A stretch of 6,941 nt of DNA, taken from NCBI GenBank assembly GCA_016935595.1, contig JAFGQQ010000469.1:1-6941 (forward strand). The letters run 5' to 3'. Each line of letters opens with the position of its first letter. Position 1 is the first letter of the stretch. Position numbers and translations under genes: made by a program. The notes under the pieces are model-generated. The model was not told the origin of the DNA, made no database searches, and saw only the letters and a list, made by a program, of their open reading frames with translations. The DNA is from Bacteroidales bacterium (GTDB lineage: Bacteria; Bacteroidota; Bacteroidia; Bacteroidales; UBA10428). Below are positions 5,063 to 6,941 of the stretch, one piece after another.

Positions 5063-6889
5063 ATGATGAATAAAATGGAATTGAGATTGATATATAAAAA
5101 CAGAGTAGATAATTATTCTATAACTTATTCAAATAATAATAAAATAAGTAAATGGTACATATTTAGTAAGTTGTTACTTATAATATCGATAATATATTTC
5201 TTTTATAATTGGTTTTCTAACCACAACAAATCATCTGTTTATTTTGGATTATTAGCAATAATTGCATTTGTTATTGTGTATTATTTCGATTATATATTTC
5301 TAAAGAAACAACAACTCATTAAAAATCTAATCAGAATAAATAATGAAGAACTTGAAGCTATATCGGGCAATTATTCTGCATTTGAAACAGGAGAGGAGTA
5401 TATCGACCAAAATCATTACTACTCATTCGATTTAGATATTTTTGGAAAAGGATCGCTCTTTAATGCCATTAACAGAACTATAACATTTGAAGGAAAAAAT
5501 AAACTATCAGACTGGCTAAAAGAGACCAATTATGCAAATTCCGAAATTATTGAACGCCAACAAGCTGTTAAAGAGTTGGAAAAAATGGTTGATTTCAGAC
5601 AACAATTTCGGGCTTACGGAATTGATAAAAAACTCGATTTTACATCTTTAACAAAAAAATTTGAGAAAATACAATACAAACAAAACAATATAAAAACCAT
5701 TATATACTGTATTATTATAATTGCAACAGTTTTCTTTTCTATCGGTGCAGCTTTCAGCATTTTTCCACATCAAATAGCACTATCTCTTTTTATTTTTCAA
5801 TTGTTTTTGGTTGGGATAAAAGTTAAACTAACCAATAAACGCTATCGTAATATCGACGGATACTACAAAACAATGGCTATTTACGATAAACTTATAACTC
5901 TATTCGAACACAATATTAATCAACCACAATCAATACGGTTAAAAAAAATAAAAAAGCAACTAATTGAAAATACTGAAAGTGCTAAAACAGCTTTTATTAA
6001 ACTAAAAAAATTATTGGCCAGGTTCGATCAACGTAACAATGTTATCATTGCCATATTGTCAAATGGTTTTTTCTTAAGTGATTTATTTTTAAATATTCGT
6101 TATGAAAAATGGATTAATGAATTTGGCGATCAGGTTGAAGATTATAAAAATGCATTGGGAGAACTTGATGCCTTAATTAGTTTATCAAACTTTTCATATA
6201 ACAATCCCGATTTTTGTTTTCCTGTTTTATCTAATAATACAATATTATCGGCAAACGAAACCGGACATCCATTAATAGATGCGAATAGTAGAGTATGTAA
6301 TGATTTTGCGGTGCATTCTCAAAAATGCTATTACATTGTAACTGGGGCAAATATGGCCGGGAAAAGTACATTTTTACGAACCATTGGAGTGAACCTGGTT
6401 TTGGCTTGTAACGGAGCTCCTGTTTGTGCAAAAAACTTTGCTTTTAAACCAACAACATTGTTTAGCAGTATGCGAACAAGCGATAACCTGATTAACCATA
6501 TAAGTTATTTTCAGGCCGAATTAATTCGTTTAAAAATGCTTATGGATGTTACTAAAACTCACCAAAATACTTTTATTATTTTAGATGAAATTTTAAAAGG
6601 AACAAACTCGAAAGATAAACTTACAGGCTCAAAATTGTTTCTCCGAAAAATTCTAAACTTCACTGCTTCGGGTATCTTGGCAACTCACGATCTGGCATTA
6701 GGTGAACTTGAAAACGAGATGCCCGATAACTTTAATAATATCTGTTTCGAAATTGAGATAAAAAACAAGCAGATTTTTTACGATTATAAACTAAAAAATG
6801 GTGTTGCACAAAACCTTAATGCTACCTATTTACTAAACAATTTATTAGAAGACCCCTTACTTCCGCAACAAATATTAAAAAAAACATAA
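5063..6889 (+). CDS. Membrane-anchored MutS-like ATPase
   Basis: The 608-residue protein carries the MutS-type ABC ATPase at its C-terminus: Walker A Thr-Gly-Ala-Asn-Met-Ala-Gly-Lys-Ser-Thr at 427-436; the MutS-type segment Ser-Ser-Met-Arg-Thr-Ser-Asp at 468-474; Walker B Ile-Ile-Leu-Asp-Glu at 505-509 followed by Lys-Gly-Thr-Asn-Ser; and His542 in Ala-Thr-His-Asp. Residues 121-152 (Asp-Leu-Asp-Ile-Phe-Gly...Asn-Arg-Thr...Gly-Lys...Leu) match the start of the MutS core (domain III). About 258-370 is helical and lever-like. The N-terminal mismatch-recognition domain with its Phe-X-Glu motif is absent. Instead there are two membrane helices at about 32-51 and 59-80, and two more at about 212-232 and 236-256, each pair followed by a basic stretch, which places the core and ATPase in the cytoplasm. 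The protein is much shorter than MutS (about 850 residues) and should not be called mutS. Methionines 1, 2 and 5 are all possible starts. It is divergent from the exporter operon and is followed by a hairpin. The function is unknown; membrane-linked nucleic-acid handling is only inference. Confidence 0.85.
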   Translation: MMNKMELRLIYKNRVDNYSITYSNNNKISKWYIFSKLLLIISIIYFFYNWFSNHNKSSVYFGLLAIIAFVIVYYFDYIFLKKQQLIKNLIRINNEELEAISGNYSAFETGEEYIDQNHYYSFDLDIFGKGSLFNAINRTITFEGKNKLSDWLKETNYANSEIIERQQAVKELEKMVDFRQQFRAYGIDKKLDFTSLTKKFEKIQYKQNNIKTIIYCIIIIATVFFSIGAAFSIFPHQIALSLFIFQLFLVGIKVKLTNKRYRNIDGYYKTMAIYDKLITLFEHNINQPQSIRLKKIKKQLIENTESAKTAFIKLKKLLARFDQRNNVIIAILSNGFFLSDLFLNIRYEKWINEFGDQVEDYKNALGELDALISLSNFSYNNPDFCFPVLSNNTILSANETGHPLIDANSRVCNDFAVHSQKCYYIVTGANMAGKSTFLRTIGVNLVLACNGAPVCAKNFAFKPTTLFSSMRTSDNLINHISYFQAELIRLKMLMDVTKTHQNTFIILDEILKGTNSKDKLTGSKLFLRKILNFTASGILATHDLALGELENEMPDNFNNICFEIEIKNKQIFYDYKLKNGVAQNLNATYLLNNLLEDPLLPQQILKKT

Positions 6890-6905
6890 AGAGTCTTGAT
6901 AAATA

Positions 6906-6929
6906 AGACCTGCAAGTAAATGCAGGTCT
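6906..6929 (+). terminator. Probable transcription terminator hairpin after the MutS-like gene
   Basis: A perfect 9-bp inverted repeat, AGACCTGCA (6906-6914) and TGCAGGTCT (6921-6929), encloses a six-base loop AGTAAA and starts 16 bases after the TAA. It is the most GC-rich stable hairpin in an intergenic position in this window. The bases after it (CGAAAATTTTC) hold only a four-T run, offset from the stem, so it is not a textbook intrinsic terminator. It could work in both directions for a gene beyond the right edge. Confidence 0.6.
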
Positions 6930-6941
6930 CGAAAATTTTCA

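Noticed and set aside
6231..6431. Minus-strand open frame opposite the MutS-like Walker A region
   Set aside because: It is antisense to the conserved ATPase motifs and shows no features of its own.
5063..6889. Naming the gene mutS or mutS2
   Set aside because: The mismatch-binding domain of MutS and the C-terminal Smr nuclease domain of MutS2 are both missing, and four membrane helices are present; neither name fits.

Overview
The window looks like ordinary chromosomal DNA of a low-GC Bacteroidota, most likely of the Bacteroidales/Marinilabiliales kind, though the genus cannot be told. The reasons are the strongly AT-rich composition, the lack of Shine-Dalgarno sequences before the genes, candidate promoters of the Bacteroidota TAnnTTTG type, a short Bacteroidota-style lipoprotein, and a membrane-bound MutS-like protein of a sort I associate with this phylum. 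Coding density is high. I see no insertion sequence, tRNA, rRNA, CRISPR array or phage gene.

Layout: positions 1-60 are an open frame that ends in TAA and may be the tail of a gene that begins left of the window. After about 140 bases with a candidate promoter comes a small lipoprotein gene of unknown function with MORN-like repeats (203-868, +). It is followed by a soluble histidine kinase with two PAS domains (958-2544, +), which has no response regulator beside it. The kinase meets an ABC exporter operon tail to tail: the kinase stop and the permease stop share the four bases TTAA at 2541-2544. The exporter operon on the minus strand is an ATPase (4985-4200) followed 18 bases later by a large ABC-2-type permease (4181-2541). 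A 77-base divergent intergenic region separates the ATPase from a gene for a membrane-anchored MutS-like ATPase (5063-6889, +). A perfect 9-bp hairpin lies 16 bases past its stop, just before the window ends.

How the genes may work together: only the two exporter genes can be called a functional unit with confidence (ATP-driven export of an unknown substrate). The kinase and lipoprotein are co-oriented and could be co-transcribed, but nothing ties them to a pathway. The MutS-like protein has the ATPase and part of the lever/core architecture of MutS. It lacks the mismatch-recognition domain and carries four predicted membrane helices, so a role in standard mismatch repair is unlikely. It and its divergent pairing with the exporter are the most interesting points here. 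I found no convincing new multi-gene system.
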